Shown: piece by piece, positions 26,338-35,137 of the stretch | Layout of the letters: every line of letters starts with the position of its first letter | How positions within the stretch are numbered: position 1 is the first letter of the stretch | Assembly (NCBI GenBank): GCA_018650795.1 | Contig: JABIFG010000270.1 | Span: 1 to 35,661, forward strand | Direction of reading: 5' to 3' | From: Fidelibacterota bacterium | GTDB taxonomy: Bacteria > Fidelibacterota > UBA8477 > JABMPR01 | Length of the DNA: 35,661 nt | The notes under the pieces: model-generated | The model's input: only the letters and a program-made list of their open reading frames with translations | Told to the model about the DNA's origin: nothing | Databases searched by the model: none | Program-made: the position numbers and the translations under genes

Positions 26338-26960
26338 GCCTACTGAGTAAAAAGAATATGGTCTTCCTCAAAGATCCGCTCATGGACAATAATCCCATCT
26401 CTACTCAGGTGCTGGGAATTTGTTCTGCTCTGGCTGTCACAGTACAATTACAGACTGCCATTGTCATGTCCATTGCTGTAATCAGTGTCATCTCAATATC
26501 AAACGTATTGATTTCGCTGATTCGGAACAAGGTTCCTTCAAATATTCGGATCATTATTGAGTTAGCGATTATTGCTTCATTGGTGATTCTGGTGGATCAA
26601 GTGTTAAAAGCCTTCCTCTATGATATCAGTAAGCAATTGAGTGTGTTTGTGGGATTGATCATCACGAACTGCATTGTACTGGGGCGTGCTGAGGCTTTTG
26701 CTCTGCAAAATAAACCCTGGCCCAGCTTTCTGGATGGTGTAGGAAATGGATTGGGCTACAGTATGATTCTAATCGTAGTGGCTTTTGGTCGCGAACTCCT
26801 GGGCTCCGGGACTCTGTTCGGATTCCAGGTCATCCCCGACGCTGCTTATGCGGCAGGATATCAAAATATGGGACTCATGGTTCTGGCACCGGGAGCATTT
26901 ATTCTCCTGGGTTTGATCATTTGGGTTCAGCGTACCATTACTGGTACGGTAGCGGATTAG
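26334..26960 (+). CDS. nqrD: Na+-NQR subunit D, membrane subunit
   Basis: The 208-residue protein has about six transmembrane helices. With NqrE it coordinates an intramembrane iron-sulfur centre through conserved cysteines, here C30 (LGIC) and C113 (ITNC). The [18 protein letters not shown] start is typical of NqrD. It overlaps nqrC by 4 nt (ATGA). Confidence 0.96.
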   Translation: MSLLSKKNMVFLKDPLMDNNPISTQVLGICSALAVTVQLQTAIVMSIAVISVISISNVLISLIRNKVPSNIRIIIELAIIASLVILVDQVLKAFLYDISKQLSVFVGLIITNCIVLGRAEAFALQNKPWPSFLDGVGNGLGYSMILIVVAFGRELLGSGTLFGFQVIPDAAYAAGYQNMGLMVLAPGAFILLGLIIWVQRTITGTVAD

Positions 26961-26970
26961 GAGGTTGATG

Positions 26971-27579
26971 ATGGAAAATCTTATTAGCCTGTTTGTTGAA
27001 TCCGTATTTGTTAATAATATCCTGCTGGCCTACTTCCTGGGCATGTGTTCATTCCTCGCTGTATCCAAGCGAGTGGACACTGCTATCGGTCTGGGACTTG
27101 CAGTAATCTTTGTTGAAGTGATCACGGTACCGGTCAACTGGGCTATCTATCACTATCTACTGGCTCCTGGCGCACTTGCCTGGGCCGGTCTGCCTGACGT
27201 GGACCTCAGCTTTCTGGGCTTCATCTCCTACATTGCTGTTATCGCTGCCCTGGTTCAGCTTGTGGAAATGGTCATAGATAGATATAGTCCTGCCCTGTAT
27301 AGTGCTCTAGGTATTTTCTTACCTCTCATCGCCGTGAATTGCGCCATTCTTGGAGCATCATTGTTTATGGTCGAAAGGGAATACACTTTTACCGAATCTG
27401 CTGTATTTGGATTGGGGTCAGGAGTGGGTTTTGCTCTGGCAATCGCCGCCATGGCAGCCATCCGTGAGAAACTTCGGTACTCCCATATACCTGAGGGTTT
27501 ACGCGGTTTAGGAATCACAATGTTAATCACCGGACTCATGGCAATGGCCTTCATGAGTTTTTCCGGTATCAGTCTGTAG
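26971..27579 (+). CDS. nqrE: Na+-NQR subunit E, membrane subunit
   Basis: The 202-residue integral membrane protein is paralogous to NqrD, with inverted topology. The cysteines C26 ([11 protein letters not shown]) and C124 ([10 protein letters not shown]) should complete the intramembrane iron centre. Three consecutive possible starts (TTG 26965, ATG 26968, ATG 26971) occur; 26971 is chosen because AGGAGG at 26959-26964 is 6 nt away and the product then begins [13 protein letters not shown] as in homologues. Confidence 0.96.
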   Translation: MENLISLFVESVFVNNILLAYFLGMCSFLAVSKRVDTAIGLGLAVIFVEVITVPVNWAIYHYLLAPGALAWAGLPDVDLSFLGFISYIAVIAALVQLVEMVIDRYSPALYSALGIFLPLIAVNCAILGASLFMVEREYTFTESAVFGLGSGVGFALAIAAMAAIREKLRYSHIPEGLRGLGITMLITGLMAMAFMSFSGISL

Positions 27580-27589
27580 AGGGGGCAGT

Positions 27590-28816
27590 ATGAGTATTCT
27601 AGGCTTAATATTGCTAAGCACCCTGGTATTCACAGGGACGATTCTGATCCTGGTGGTCATTCTTAATTATGCCACATCCAAGCTGGTTCCTGCTGGAGAT
27701 GTGAAAATCCTGATCAACGGTGATGAAGAAAAATCTGTCACCAGCCCTGCCGGACAAACTTTGTTGCAGACTCTGGCTGCGGAGAAAATCTTTCTACCAT
27801 CAGCCTGTGGTGGTGGAGGAACCTGTGGTATGTGTACCTGCCAGATCGATGCTGGTGGTGGTGAGATTCTTCCTACTGAAAAACCCCACCTCACACGTTC
27901 CGAAATCAAAGACAATGTCCGTCTGACCTGTCAGGTGAAAGTTAAATCTGATATGGATATTCGCATTCCTGATGAGATCTTCAATATTCAGAAATGGGAG
28001 TGCGAAGTTGTTTCCAACGAAAATGTGGCCACTTTCATAAAGGAATTTATAGTAAGGCTACCTGAAGGCGAGAATCTTGATTTTCGAGCAGGTGGATATA
28101 TTCAGATTGATATTCCACCCCATAAACTGGATTATTCCGAATTCGCTATTGAAGACGAGTATAGGGGTGACTGGGATAAGTTCAACATGTGGCGCTATAG
28201 CTCTGAGTTGGATGAAACCATCTTTAGAGCCTACTCCATGGCTAACCATCCTGCTGAAGGTAATATTGTGATGCTCAATGTGCGTATCGCGAGTCCTCCC
28301 CCAGGCATGGATGTGCCTCCAGGCTTGGCCTCTTCTTACATCTTTAACCTGAAACCAGGTGATAAGGTAGTAGTAAGTGGACCTTATGGAGAGTTTTTTG
28401 CCAAAGAGACTGAGCGTGAGATGTTGTACATCGGTGGAGGTGCTGGTATGGCCCCCATGCGAAGTCATATTTTCGATCTTCTGAAAACCAAACATACCAC
28501 CAGAAGGATTTCTTTCTGGTATGGTGCTCGCTCAAAACGTGAAATGTTTTACGATGACGAGTTCAAGGCACTGGCTGAGGAATTTCCGAATTTTAGTTAT
28601 CATGTTGCCCTCTCCGATCCTATGGAAGAAGACAACTGGGATGGTCCGGTGGGGTTTATTCATCAGGTCGTGGCAGATAATTATCTGACCAAGCATGAAG
28701 CGCCTGAGGACATTGAATATTATATGTGTGGACCACCTATGATGGTAGACGCTGTAGACAATATGTTATATAATATGGGTGTTGAAAAAGAGATGATTGA
28801 TTACGATAGTTTCTAA
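27590..28816 (+). CDS. nqrF: Na+-NQR subunit F, NADH-oxidising FAD/[2Fe-2S] subunit
   Basis: NqrF takes electrons from NADH. Domain order: an N-terminal transmembrane helix (about 4-26), a [2Fe-2S] ferredoxin domain with ligands C73, C79, C82 and C114, and a ferredoxin-NADP reductase module. That module has the FAD motif RAYSMA (213-218) and the NADH-binding [10 protein letters not shown] (281-290). It ends with the conserved [12 protein letters not shown]. Length 408 is standard. It ends the nqr gene set and is followed by a terminator hairpin before apbE. Confidence 0.97.
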   Translation: MSILGLILLSTLVFTGTILILVVILNYATSKLVPAGDVKILINGDEEKSVTSPAGQTLLQTLAAEKIFLPSACGGGGTCGMCTCQIDAGGGEILPTEKPHLTRSEIKDNVRLTCQVKVKSDMDIRIPDEIFNIQKWECEVVSNENVATFIKEFIVRLPEGENLDFRAGGYIQIDIPPHKLDYSEFAIEDEYRGDWDKFNMWRYSSELDETIFRAYSMANHPAEGNIVMLNVRIASPPPGMDVPPGLASSYIFNLKPGDKVVVSGPYGEFFAKETEREMLYIGGGAGMAPMRSHIFDLLKTKHTTRRISFWYGARSKREMFYDDEFKALAEEFPNFSYHVALSDPMEEDNWDGPVGFIHQVVADNYLTKHEAPEDIEYYMCGPPMMVDAVDNMLYNMGVEKEMIDYDSF

Positions 28817-28844
28817 TTCAACTTTCTTTACAAATATTACAATA

Positions 28845-28872
28845 AAAGGTTCGGGTTATCCGAACCTTTTTT
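28845..28872 (+). terminator. Rho-independent terminator after nqrF
   Basis: A perfect 10-bp stem (AAAGGTTCGG / CCGAACCTTT) with a 5-nt loop is followed by further T residues. It lies 29 nt past the nqrF stop and 33 nt before apbE, so apbE depends on read-through or its own promoter. Confidence 0.88.
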
Positions 28873-28904
28873 GTTAGATTTGAGGACAATCGGGAGGCCT
28901 AGTT

Positions 28905-29966
28905 ATGAATACAAATTTTAAACGGATTTCAAAATTAATTCCTAACGCTTTATTAGTCTGTCTTCTGCTTTCCCTGGGTAATTGTAATGGTGATAGTGAA
29001 GCGCTAGCTGAGTTTGCCTTTAATGGCTCTACAATGGGTACGACCTACCATATCATTATCACAGGAGAACCCATAGATAGCAAAGCAAGAGCTGCTCTTG
29101 CCACAAGCGTCGATAGCGCTTTACTCGACTTCAATCGCATTCTGTCCACCTACGAGGACCAGAGTGAAATATCTCGTTTCAACCGCAATAAGAGCACCTA
29201 CCCCATCCATGTATCTGATAAACTGCGTGAGGTGGTTAAAACGGGTCAATATTTTTGTGAGTCTTCGGGAGGAGCCTTCGATATAACCGTTGCACCAATT
29301 GTAAATTTCTTCGGGTTCGGTTTTGAGCCGGGTGAAAACCGTTTCCCAACAGTAGAGGAAATTGATTCCTGGCTCCAATTGACGGGTTGTGACAAATTGG
29401 AGGTTGGTGATTCAGTATTAACTAAATCTGACCCCAGAATTACCATTGACCTGAGTGCTATTGCAAAGGGTGATGGTGCTGACTATATCGCTGAATATTT
29501 AATGGCTAGAGGTCATCAAAATATTTTTGTTGAGATTGGTGGGGAAATCATGACTTACGGGTTCAACAAAGCAAACAAACCCTGGAAAGTTGGTATTGAT
29601 CGACCTACGTTTGGTGGTGCTCCTGGAGCTGACCTTCAGCACGTCATCCAAATTAGTAATGAAGCGATTGCCTCAAGTGGCGATTATCGCAACTATCGTG
29701 AAGTTGAAGGAAAACGTATTTCCCACACCATTGACCCCCGAAATGGCTCCCCCATCGCTCACAATCTGGCATCAGTGTCTGTTATCGCAAATACTTGTCT
29801 GATAGCTGATGGCTTATCGACTTCTGTCATGGTCTTAGGACCAGAAGAGGGCTTGAAATGGTTAGAAAATATTGCAGACGCTGAAGGTTTGTTGATTACC
29901 AGAGAAACGGATGGTTCATTCAAGGAATACATGACCACCGGTTTCAAGGAATACATCATTGACTAA
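28905..29966 (+). CDS. apbE: FAD:protein FMN transferase ApbE
   Basis: ApbE attaches FMN from FAD to the threonines of NqrB and NqrC, which explains its position next to nqrABCDEF. The 353-residue product has a hydrophobic signal segment ending GNC at C27; this may be a lipoprotein, though the lipobox residue before Cys is Asn. GSTMGTTYHI (41-50), DLSAIAKG (182-189), GGE (212-214) and the C-terminal DPRNGSPI and ADGLSTSVMVLG are family motifs, the last supplying the metal site. The usual Tyr after the KG is Asp190 here. It converges with the peptidase gene with a 1-nt gap. Confidence 0.95.
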   Translation: MNTNFKRISKLIPNALLVCLLLSLGNCNGDSEALAEFAFNGSTMGTTYHIIITGEPIDSKARAALATSVDSALLDFNRILSTYEDQSEISRFNRNKSTYPIHVSDKLREVVKTGQYFCESSGGAFDITVAPIVNFFGFGFEPGENRFPTVEEIDSWLQLTGCDKLEVGDSVLTKSDPRITIDLSAIAKGDGADYIAEYLMARGHQNIFVEIGGEIMTYGFNKANKPWKVGIDRPTFGGAPGADLQHVIQISNEAIASSGDYRNYREVEGKRISHTIDPRNGSPIAHNLASVSVIANTCLIADGLSTSVMVLGPEEGLKWLENIADAEGLLITRETDGSFKEYMTTGFKEYIID

Positions 29967-29967
29967 A

Positions 29968-30924
29968 TTATAGCTTGTAGTAACTGACCCAATTCAGTAC
30001 AAGCTTTTGTATATCCCCCCTGTTGTTCATTGGAATACCTTGCTGGTGCAGATAGGGTCCTATTGCGCGATTAAGCAGATGTAATTCCATCTCTACGGGA
30101 TCATAATCTGATACTTTTTCATGGAGATCTTTTAGATCTAATTGTTGAATCAATGATACCAGATACTGGCTTATCCTGTCCATCTTCTCATAGTTTAAAT
30201 GCTCAGGGATATCACTTTTTTGATGATAGTGTTCCCAGCGACCACAAGTAAAAAACAAATAGGGCTCACCATTTTGCCGTAAAACATGATGGTCGCTGAG
30301 ATCACCCACATAACGATTCAGTGTGGCAATATTCTTGAGGCCTTCTGGCAATTGTGTATCCGTTAAAACCTCAGCCAGATCAGGATGGCTCTCAGCACCA
30401 AAAATAAAAAGTAGTTCTTCCATTCCCTCGAGGGAAATATCATGACCGACCAGATCGAGGACCAATCCGGCATGTATGGGAAGTTGCAATTGGTCTTCAT
30501 AAAAATTGGTTGAGCCCATGTGCTCGGATAAAAACCGTGGAGGTTCTTCTGCGTCGGGAAAGAGTATGAGCATGTCTCGTTGCAGGCTGAGGTTTTTAAG
30601 GGCTTCGACCACATGAAGCCAAATGGCGATGGCTGCGGCATTGTCATCTGCTCCGGGTTGATCGCCACAGGTATCATAATGGGCTATGAGGAGAATAGGC
30701 TCCAGAGATCTGTCAATTCCAGGCAAGATACCAGCCAGATTTATATATTGCGTTGATTCAACTTGGTAGGGTAGCTCAAATGAATCCCCTGAGTATGGCT
30801 CAAGCTCGGCTTGGAGCATTCGATCTTTGAGATATTCGATGGCCTGCTTATGGCCGGTGGTACCCACCTGACGTGTGCCTGGATAGGCCAATTTTTCAAC
30901 ATCAATTCGTAGCTGCAACTGCAT
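29968..30924 (-). CDS. M28-family zinc aminopeptidase / glutaminyl-cyclase-like protein
   Basis: The 318-residue product (from ATG 30924) has the co-catalytic metal pattern of M28: H82-x-D84 in AHYDTCGD, D94 in GADDNAA, catalytic E126 and metal-binding E127 in DAEEPP, D157 in LDLVGHD, and a late HYHQKSD His. The DAEEPPRF stretch and later HYHQKSDIPEHLN resemble peptidases in several FCB genomes. No signal peptide is seen, so it is probably cytosolic. A GTG start four codons earlier is possible, but the GGGGAAGGGA just before the ATG looks like the ribosome site. Substrate unknown. Confidence 0.82.
   Translation of the reverse strand: MQLQLRIDVEKLAYPGTRQVGTTGHKQAIEYLKDRMLQAELEPYSGDSFELPYQVESTQYINLAGILPGIDRSLEPILLIAHYDTCGDQPGADDNAAAIAIWLHVVEALKNLSLQRDMLILFPDAEEPPRFLSEHMGSTNFYEDQLQLPIHAGLVLDLVGHDISLEGMEELLFIFGAESHPDLAEVLTDTQLPEGLKNIATLNRYVGDLSDHHVLRQNGEPYLFFTCGRWEHYHQKSDIPEHLNYEKMDRISQYLVSLIQQLDLKDLHEKVSDYDPVEMELHLLNRAIGPYLHQQGIPMNNRGDIQKLVLNWVSYYKL
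29972..30008 (+). terminator. Possible bulged terminator hairpin for apbE inside the convergent gene
   Basis: AGCTTGT (29972-29978) pairs with ACAAGCT (29999-30005). Inside, ACTGA pairs with TCAGT across a 6-nt loop, leaving a 4-nt bulge on one side. Four T residues end the element. It starts 6 nt after the apbE stop and lies within the last codons of the peptidase gene. Moderate stability makes this tentative. Confidence 0.35.
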
Positions 30925-30997
30925 TCCCTTCCCCACTTATTGTTCTGACAATCAGCTTAATTCTTCAGATCTAAATGACAACGAAAAATGCTAAGTT

Positions 30998-31858
30998 TTA
31001 AAGGTATTGAAGCAATTTTTCTATGGTAGCTGGAGCCGATCCTTCATAATGATTATTTACATTGAGGTAAATATCCATACCGGCCTGATCGACCATTTTT
31101 CTCACCAGTCGGGCAATACCTGGAATTTCACTATCCTTTGGAGCAACCACCTTATCCCAGGATTTCCCAGTGGTTTTCTCGATTCCCTGGCGATCTGGTC
31201 CCAAGAGGCGAATGATGGATGTCCCCTGCAGGTGCTGTGAGAAATCATCATATACCGCTAGAATATCTGGCATGTAGTAGCCCTGACAAAAGGTGTGACC
31301 AATACTGTGCTGAGTCAATGTCTGAAAATAATTTGAATTAAGAAAATTCGGATTGCGGATTTCGATACAAAGTGGAATCGTGGTATCTATGTTTTTTATA
31401 AAGTTAACAAATTGATCCAAAAACAACTGAGGTGACGATATTTTGACTTTGTTGAGATACTCAAACTGAAGATTTATAGCGCCAATCTGATGCTGCATGG
31501 GACCCATTGAATTAAGGAAAGTTTGGTACAGATCAGGAGATAGAAAATGAGGATTTTCCACTAGCGCCCCTGAAGTTTGACTCTTGTATAAGTGTGTGAG
31601 GCTCAGGCTGTTAGGCGCCTTGATGACAAAACGAAAATTACTGGGTACTGAATCGATGTATTCCTGCACCACCTCGGTCTTGGGTAGCACAACCTTATCA
31701 ATTCCGAACAGCGACCAGAACCATTGATCTATCTCAACAGACTCGTACTTTCTGGCATATTCCTGGAGGAAGTTCTCTGGCTTTTTGGAATCATAAACCA
31801 AGCCCTCCCAGGAAGGATATTTCCAGCTGCAGGTACCAATATGTAGACGTCCGGCCAT
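30998..31858 (-). CDS. DUF72 family protein (YecE-like)
   Basis: This 286-residue TIM-barrel-like protein belongs to the widespread DUF72 family. The opening LHIGTCSWKYPSWEG and following YESVEIDQWFW are the standard signature (GT-W-Y-W and VE-N-FY). NFRFVIKAPNSL is the usual F-F-KAP element. Here some aromatic positions differ: the usual NSTFY near residue 45 reads DQWFW. The biochemical role of the family is not settled. No strong ribosome site is seen before the ATG. A nested palindromic element lies immediately upstream. Confidence 0.85.
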   Translation of the reverse strand: MAGRLHIGTCSWKYPSWEGLVYDSKKPENFLQEYARKYESVEIDQWFWSLFGIDKVVLPKTEVVQEYIDSVPSNFRFVIKAPNSLSLTHLYKSQTSGALVENPHFLSPDLYQTFLNSMGPMQHQIGAINLQFEYLNKVKISSPQLFLDQFVNFIKNIDTTIPLCIEIRNPNFLNSNYFQTLTQHSIGHTFCQGYYMPDILAVYDDFSQHLQGTSIIRLLGPDRQGIEKTTGKSWDKVVAPKDSEIPGIARLVRKMVDQAGMDIYLNVNNHYEGSAPATIEKLLQYL

Positions 31859-31919
31859 ATGAGAGGATAGATTAATTAATGTCTTCCCATAAAGTAGTTA
31901 TTTTGGGGATATAATAAAT

Positions 31920-32014
31920 CGTTAAAACGGTTGACTGGTTTAATCTTGTATCAGTAACCCACGACTTAAGTCGTGGGTTACTAGTAATATGTGCAATATG
32001 TAACCGTTTTAACG
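31920..32014. repeat. Nested inverted repeat with a 30-nt perfect palindrome (REP/MITE-like)
   Basis: The outer arms CGTTAAAACGGTT (31920-31932) and AACCGTTTTAACG (32002-32014) are perfect 13-nt reverse complements. Nested inside is a perfect 30-nt palindrome at 31953-31982 (15-nt arms with no loop, core CCACGACTTAAGTCGTGG). There is no T-tract on either strand, so it is not a conventional terminator. The 95-nt structure in an intergenic gap resembles a non-autonomous mobile element or repeated palindrome. Confidence 0.8.
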
Positions 32015-32044
32015 GTTAAGTATAGATGAAACAAAGCGAGGATT

Positions 32045-35000
32045 TTAACGCCAGTTAAAGATATCCTCAGAGAACTTGGCGTGAAGGGCAAAGTACAGGT
32101 TGTGGTATTGGTAATCCAGGAAACTGAAATCGGCATCTGAATAGTTTTTCAATATGTATCCAACACCAAATTGAATGTTCTGATAAACCAGATAGTCGAC
32201 TTCAGCGGCCAGGCCAAAGGCATTCTCACTGGTTGGAGACATGTGAATGAATCTCATATCTAGGATACCACTCAGTTCATTAGTATAAGCGTATTCCGCC
32301 CTGGATTGGAGGAAGTAGGTTTGAGTACTTACACTTTCATCAAAAGTGGCATCGTCATCCAGAACAAAGCGGGTAGCAAAGCGTGAAGCCAATCCGATTT
32401 TGCTATCAAACTGCCAGTAGGAGTGAACCGAGAAAATGTAGCGATCCTGGCGTACTGGAATGGCTATCTGACTATTACGATCTGAAACATAGGCCAACTT
32501 AGCCAGAGCATTGATCTGATCCGAGCTTTGTGGTCGATAAGCCACACCAGCCTGGTAGTTTTCGCGGGTCTGTGAACCCTGGTTACCAATTTTATAGCGA
32601 TTTTCCCAGTGGTCTAATTTTGCAATAGCACCAAAACCTGCGAATATACGCATATCACCACCAAGGGTAATTACACGCTGGAGGCTATTGGCATCATCCC
32701 TGACTTCGTACTTACCGATGGCTTTCCATGGCATCTCAGGGAGATACTCAAAGGATAGTGCCATGGCCTGATGACTCGGTGTTGGAATTTCAAAAGAATC
32801 GACAGTAGCTGTATTTTCGAGAGAGACATTCACAACGAGATCCTCACGTAGGTACCATTTGTTTTTTAAACCCAGACTTGCTCGATTCCGTTGATCACCC
32901 GTAATACCGCCGATTTCATACTTACCTTCAATATCGGTGTTCTCCCCTACTGTGGATCTGAAGCCCAGGACACTCTGGCGATTGACCCCAGTACCCTGGA
33001 TAAAGCGATATTTCCAATATACCTCTAGTTGTTCCGAAATCGGGTAAACCAAACCAACACTAGTGTTGGTGGGTTTAGTTCTATTGGTGAGGCTAAGATT
33101 TTGTTCGTGTTCAAAAACTGCCTTGATTTGATCCAGGAGTAAGACATCATACTGGGCCTTGAGAAGATTGGAATGATCCTTAGTCAAGAGACTATCTGAA
33201 GCATCATATTTTTCCCGAAGCGCATTTTCATATCCAAACTTGAGCGTTGAAGTTTCCTTGATGCGACGCTCTACATGCATATTGAAAACACGGCTATCAT
33301 GGGTATTACTCGTCCCCAGGCTACCAGTCTGATCATAATACTCTGAAGTAATTTTACCATATTTGCGGGAATCATATTTGGCATTCAAACCATATTTGAA
33401 GGAGCCACGTTCAGTACCAGATCCAACCTGCGATGCATTCACAAAATCATCACCAACTGCACGAATATAGCCTTTAAGATTTAATCCGGGGTAGGGAGCA
33501 ACCTGGAGCTCAGTCTTGATAGCATTCCCCACTGCGACACTATCGATAAAGTCATCGGGTTTACGAGATTGACCTATTTCAGCAGAGACGATAATTTTAT
33601 CATTAATAGGCACGGTAGCATCCAAACCATATAGCATATAATTGGCCGTTGCGCGCTCTTCAGTAAGGAAGGTGGTACCCACTCTAATTTTTTCGTTGGG
33701 ACCTAATTTACTTTTGTGACGGAATCCGCCAATCCAGGATCTGGAATTGGAGCCCTGAAATTCATAGGAGACCACGATGAATATTGGGTTACCTGCGCCA
33801 TCAAGAGATGCGATGGGTTGTTTGAACATCAATGTTCCATCGACATAGTTGATTTCATAATCAAAAAAGCGGGTGAGGTTTTTGGTTTCCAATACAGTCT
33901 CAGGATGATACCTATCTTTGGTTACGATTCGTATTTTTTCGGAGAAACGCGTAACGCTACCATTGTTAAGATAGTAGAAACCACTAATACCCTCACCCCT
34001 AATTTCTTCTTGTTCCATGGATCTGTCCGTAGCAGTTCCAAATACTTGAATTTCATGATTTTTGTAGAGATATGAACCGAGTAATCCGTTAAAGGTACGG
34101 TTATAGGCCGTAAATTCATTGTCTGTCATATTGGTGTTAAAATCACCAAGCAATAAGAAGGATTCATTTTGTTCAAGTTTAGCAAATAATTTTGACCTAG
34201 ACTGTGCATCAAAGGTGATGGTACTTGCATCACCAAAGAGTGGATATTGTTCTTGTGGATCCACATCGACAAAAAGCTGATCCAGATAGCCTCTGTCTGT
34301 ATCTAGGGAGGCAGTCAGGCGTAGTCCCGGTTTGATACTTCCCTTGGCGTAGAAGGCAGTACGTCCACCCAATAGCACATGATCACCAAGTTGGCTGTTA
34401 TTTCTATTAATAATGCCAAAATGTGGCAGGGCATTTGGATCCTGATCTTTACCTAAAGTAGAGAAACTTCCACTGGCTGCACCAACCAGGAGTAAAGGCT
34501 CTTCAGGGATCGTATAACTGACATTGAATTGCTGGCTATAACCGGCGGCTTGAATATTCAATGTCGATCGTTCAGTAGGTTCAGTGCCTGACTGAATATT
34601 CACTGAGACAAAGCCTTCTACCGCTTTGGCCTGATGTCCCGAACTATTATCATCAATATCCTTATCAATCAATGTACCTGATGATAATTTTAAGGTCACA
34701 ACCTTGATGTCATGTAGTTGATAGCCCCATTCATCAGATAACTCAAATTTATATTTTCCAATGTTTCTGCCATCAGCAGGCTGAATGATATCCTCCGAAG
34801 CATTTTTTATTTGCCCCACTGGTCCCAGGACATGAATCTTTTTCTCGGCGGTAAAGGTTCGTTCAGCGGCACCTATAGCTTCCGCGCGGAGCGTGACAGG
34901 TCCAGCAGGAACCCTGACACTTATAAAATCGAGTAATCCATCGATTCTCATGATGTCATTGGCTACCTCAACATCATTTACAAATAGTTTGACAGGTGAA

Positions 35001-35137
35001 CCGGCTTTTCCCGCAACTGTAACTGAAATACTATTCAGCTTACTCACAGCATTGTCTTTTGGCTCCAGCATGAGTACCTGAGCAAAAAGTGTCGTAGAGA
35101 GGAGTAGACCAGCCAGTATTGAAAACAGTCTATTCAT
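32045..35137 (-). CDS. Large outer-membrane beta-barrel protein of unknown function (1030 aa)
   Basis: A signal peptide (residues 1-19, ending LFAQ) is followed by two Ig-like beta-sandwich regions (about 20-110 and 115-215), then a long stretch of amphipathic strands (about 255-1030) consistent with a large barrel. Recurring elements include YPLFGDASTITFDAQS, FLLLGDFNT, TAYNRTFNG and FFDYEINYVDGTLMF. The DY-INY-G-L-F pattern also appears in large outer-membrane proteins such as SprA-type barrels, though I cannot assign it to that family. The start overlaps the upstream OmpA-domain gene by 8 nt, so the two are coupled and probably work together. No TonB box or plug domain is seen. Confidence 0.7.
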   Translation of the reverse strand: MNRLFSILAGLLLSTTLFAQVLMLEPKDNAVSKLNSISVTVAGKAGSPVKLFVNDVEVANDIMRIDGLLDFISVRVPAGPVTLRAEAIGAAERTFTAEKKIHVLGPVGQIKNASEDIIQPADGRNIGKYKFELSDEWGYQLHDIKVVTLKLSSGTLIDKDIDDNSSGHQAKAVEGFVSVNIQSGTEPTERSTLNIQAAGYSQQFNVSYTIPEEPLLLVGAASGSFSTLGKDQDPNALPHFGIINRNNSQLGDHVLLGGRTAFYAKGSIKPGLRLTASLDTDRGYLDQLFVDVDPQEQYPLFGDASTITFDAQSRSKLFAKLEQNESFLLLGDFNTNMTDNEFTAYNRTFNGLLGSYLYKNHEIQVFGTATDRSMEQEEIRGEGISGFYYLNNGSVTRFSEKIRIVTKDRYHPETVLETKNLTRFFDYEINYVDGTLMFKQPIASLDGAGNPIFIVVSYEFQGSNSRSWIGGFRHKSKLGPNEKIRVGTTFLTEERATANYMLYGLDATVPINDKIIVSAEIGQSRKPDDFIDSVAVGNAIKTELQVAPYPGLNLKGYIRAVGDDFVNASQVGSGTERGSFKYGLNAKYDSRKYGKITSEYYDQTGSLGTSNTHDSRVFNMHVERRIKETSTLKFGYENALREKYDASDSLLTKDHSNLLKAQYDVLLLDQIKAVFEHEQNLSLTNRTKPTNTSVGLVYPISEQLEVYWKYRFIQGTGVNRQSVLGFRSTVGENTDIEGKYEIGGITGDQRNRASLGLKNKWYLREDLVVNVSLENTATVDSFEIPTPSHQAMALSFEYLPEMPWKAIGKYEVRDDANSLQRVITLGGDMRIFAGFGAIAKLDHWENRYKIGNQGSQTRENYQAGVAYRPQSSDQINALAKLAYVSDRNSQIAIPVRQDRYIFSVHSYWQFDSKIGLASRFATRFVLDDDATFDESVSTQTYFLQSRAEYAYTNELSGILDMRFIHMSPTSENAFGLAAEVDYLVYQNIQFGVGYILKNYSDADFSFLDYQYHNLYFALHAKFSEDIFNWR

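Noticed and set aside
28058-28495. 145-codon minus-strand frame inside nqrF
   Set aside because: nqrF is unambiguous on the plus strand; this is an antisense shadow without family features.
31953-31982. Palindrome considered as a terminator for the 1030-residue barrel gene
   Set aside because: Perfect palindrome with no T-tract on either strand and an additional outer repeat; better described as a repeat element.
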